Source: Microvirga subterranea
Lineage (GTDB): Bacteria > Pseudomonadota > Alphaproteobacteria > Rhizobiales > Beijerinckiaceae
Direction: 5' to 3'
Assembly: GCF_003350535.1 (NCBI RefSeq)
Contig: NZ_QQBB01000004.1
Coordinates: forward strand, 455,754-519,753
Length of the DNA stretch: 64,000 bases
This document shows positions 63,099 to 64,000 of this stretch, in pieces (position 1 is the stretch's first letter; each line of letters opens with the position of its first letter). Below the pieces are notes generated by a model. The model saw nothing but the letters and a program-made list of their open reading frames with translations. It did not search any database and was not told the DNA's origin. The translations under genes and the position numbers were made by a program.

Positions 63099-63830
63099 AT
63101 GTCAAATCACACCGCATCGATGCTCTTTCCTGCGACAGATTCACAACAGCCGAAGCTTGGCCCCGACATCCGGGTCCACCTGGGAAAGCATCTGAAGACC
63201 CTTTACGACGAAGCCGGGACCCAGCATCTGCCTGATCGGCTGCGCGAACTCGTCGAACAGCTCGAAAAGGCCCTCGCGGCCAAAGGCGAATCGGTCGAGC
63301 CGGCCTTTCGCGACGGCATACTGAAAGCGCTCCCCAATCTGCGCGCCTTCGCGCTCTCGCTGACCGGGAATTCCCACCGGGCGGACGACCTGGTGCAGGA
63401 CACCGTCTTGAGGGCTTGGAGCAAGCGCGAAAGCTTTCAGCCGGGCACCAATCTCAATGCGTGGCTGTTCACGATCCTGCGCAACTCGTTCTTCTCGGAG
63501 CACCGCAAGCGCGCCCGCGAGGTCGAGGACAGCGACGGAAGCTATGCGGCACAGCTCAAGACCGTTCCGGATCAGATGGACAACCTCCACGTTCAGGATC
63601 TTCGGGCAGCTCTCGAGCGGCTTGTCCCCGAGCAGCGCGAGGCTCTTCTCCTCGTAGGCGCCGAAGGCCTCTCGTACGAGGAAACCGCCGCGATCTGCGG
63701 CACGGCCGTCGGCACCATCAAGAGCCGCGTCAATCGCGCGCGCACCCGGCTGGCGGAGCTTCTGGGCTATGCGCCAGGCGATCTTGCGGCCGACAACGTG
63801 ATCCGCTCCGCCATGAGCGGAGGCGAGTGA
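63099..63830 (+). CDS. ecfG: NepR-EcfG fusion: anti-sigma factor joined to general-stress ECF sigma factor
   Basis: The 243-residue product joins two proteins that are usually separate. Residues 1-65 match NepR (LGKHLKTLYDEAGTQ, LPDRLRELVEQLEKAL), the anti-sigma factor that holds EcfG until PhyR displaces it. Residues 70-235 are a complete EcfG sigma factor: region 2 with LPNLRAFALSLTG, ADDLVQDTVLRAWSKR and LNAWLFTILRNSF, and region 4 with LVPEQREALLLVGAEG and GTIKSRVNRARTRL. No ATG, GTG or TTG in this frame lies between the NepR helices and sigma region 2, so a separate EcfG start is not possible in frame. The start at 63099 follows from the EcfG-type promoter just upstream; the ATG at 63120 is an alternative. 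phyR is not in the window. Confidence 0.88.
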   Translation: MSNHTASMLFPATDSQQPKLGPDIRVHLGKHLKTLYDEAGTQHLPDRLRELVEQLEKALAAKGESVEPAFRDGILKALPNLRAFALSLTGNSHRADDLVQDTVLRAWSKRESFQPGTNLNAWLFTILRNSFFSEHRKRAREVEDSDGSYAAQLKTVPDQMDNLHVQDLRAALERLVPEQREALLLVGAEGLSYEETAAICGTAVGTIKSRVNRARTRLAELLGYAPGDLAADNVIRSAMSGGE

Positions 63831-63860
63831 CCACGCGCCTCATCCCACTATAGCCAGACG

Positions 63861-63888
63861 AAGCGGGGCGCTTGTCGCCCCGCTTTCC
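63861..63888. terminator. rho-independent terminator after nepR-ecfG
   Basis: AAGCGGGGCG and CGCCCCGCTT form a perfect ten-base-pair stem with a five-base loop, followed by a short T-rich stretch. It lies 30 bases after the sigma factor stop and 17 bases from the end of the convergent secretion gene, so it may serve both. Confidence 0.75.
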
Positions 63889-63905
63889 ATTTGGTCACCC
63901 GTTCC

Positions 63906-64000
63906 TCATTCTTCGCGGAAGGCTTTTGCGAGGTGGTCTGTGAGGGGTTTGGTGAGGTAGGACAGCACGGTGCGCTCGCCGGTCTGGATGAAGCCCTCCA
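63906..64000 (-). CDS. HlyD family type I secretion periplasmic adaptor, C-terminal end only
   Basis: Read leftward from the window edge, the last 30 codons give FIQTGERTVLSYLTKPL and DHLAKAFREE before a TGA stop. This is the characteristic C-terminus of HlyD/PrtE-type membrane fusion proteins, which link an inner-membrane ABC exporter to an outer-membrane channel in type I secretion. The rest of the gene lies beyond the window. Confidence 0.8.
   Translation of the reverse strand, partial: EGFIQTGERTVLSYLTKPLTDHLAKAFREE

Noticed and set aside
1..64000. Mobile elements, prophage or CRISPR
   Set aside because: No transposase, integrase, phage gene, regular repeat array or att-like duplication around the tRNA-Trp gene was found.

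Overview
The window is a GC-rich bacterial chromosome segment, most likely from a Hyphomicrobiales alphaproteobacterium of the Methylobacteriaceae type (Microvirga-like). This is inferred from a NepR/EcfG general-stress sigma system, an IalB-family protein, many TRAP and tripartite tricarboxylate (Tct) transporters, and a palindromic element of a kind common in this order. No phage, insertion sequence, CRISPR array or rRNA gene was seen.

Positions 1-12400 are mainly aromatic-acid catabolism. The left edge carries a 4-carboxy-4-hydroxy-2-oxoadipate aldolase, a DUF1932 dehydrogenase and an extradiol dioxygenase. A leftward operon (10412 to 3390) follows: shikimate/quinate dehydrogenase, TRAP permeases DctQ and DctM, a solute-binding protein, a 3-dehydroshikimate dehydratase/HPPD fusion (QuiC type) and a second solute-binding protein. 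A divergent TetR regulator and type II 3-dehydroquinase (aroQ) complete a route from quinate/shikimate to protocatechuate. Three very small proteins, one of 26 residues, lie between the two parts.

Positions 12055-17807 hold an unsaturated-uronate operon: TRAP transporter, kduI, kduD and a KdgF-type cupin, with a divergent FadR-type GntR regulator. A tRNA-Trp gene follows.

Positions 18063-31061 hold signalling and envelope genes: a lone receiver with an EcfG-type promoter, a PAS-GAF-PAS-receiver-LuxR gene split by one in-frame stop, a GAF-PAS-PAS-GGDEF-EAL protein, an IalB-family protein, an L,D-transpeptidase, a DUF882 protein, a GlxA-type regulator and a secreted TPR protein.

Positions 31431-48297 form a large catabolic region. 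A rightward operon (aldehyde dehydrogenase, cupin, Ldh-type dehydrogenase, ABM-domain protein) converges at a bidirectional terminator with a leftward operon (flavin reductase, LLM flavin monooxygenase, alpha/beta hydrolase, three Gfo/Idh/MocA dehydrogenases). Next come a LysR regulator, then TctCBA with an ACMSD-like amidohydrolase and an MFS transporter, and a HutC-type GntR regulator. The same tandem 10-bp operator lies downstream of a sigma-70-like promoter in front of both the aldehyde dehydrogenase operon and tctC, so the pieces are probably one regulon. The substrate cannot be named from sequence.

Positions 48313-64000 are mixed: HlyU-like protein, purT, glutathionyl-hydroquinone reductase, a BKACE enzyme, small membrane proteins, an adenylate cyclase with a [2Fe-2S] domain, a LysR regulator, tamA-tamB, and a single gene that fuses the anti-sigma factor NepR to the sigma factor EcfG behind its own EcfG-type promoter. 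The window ends in the C-terminus of an HlyD-family secretion adaptor.
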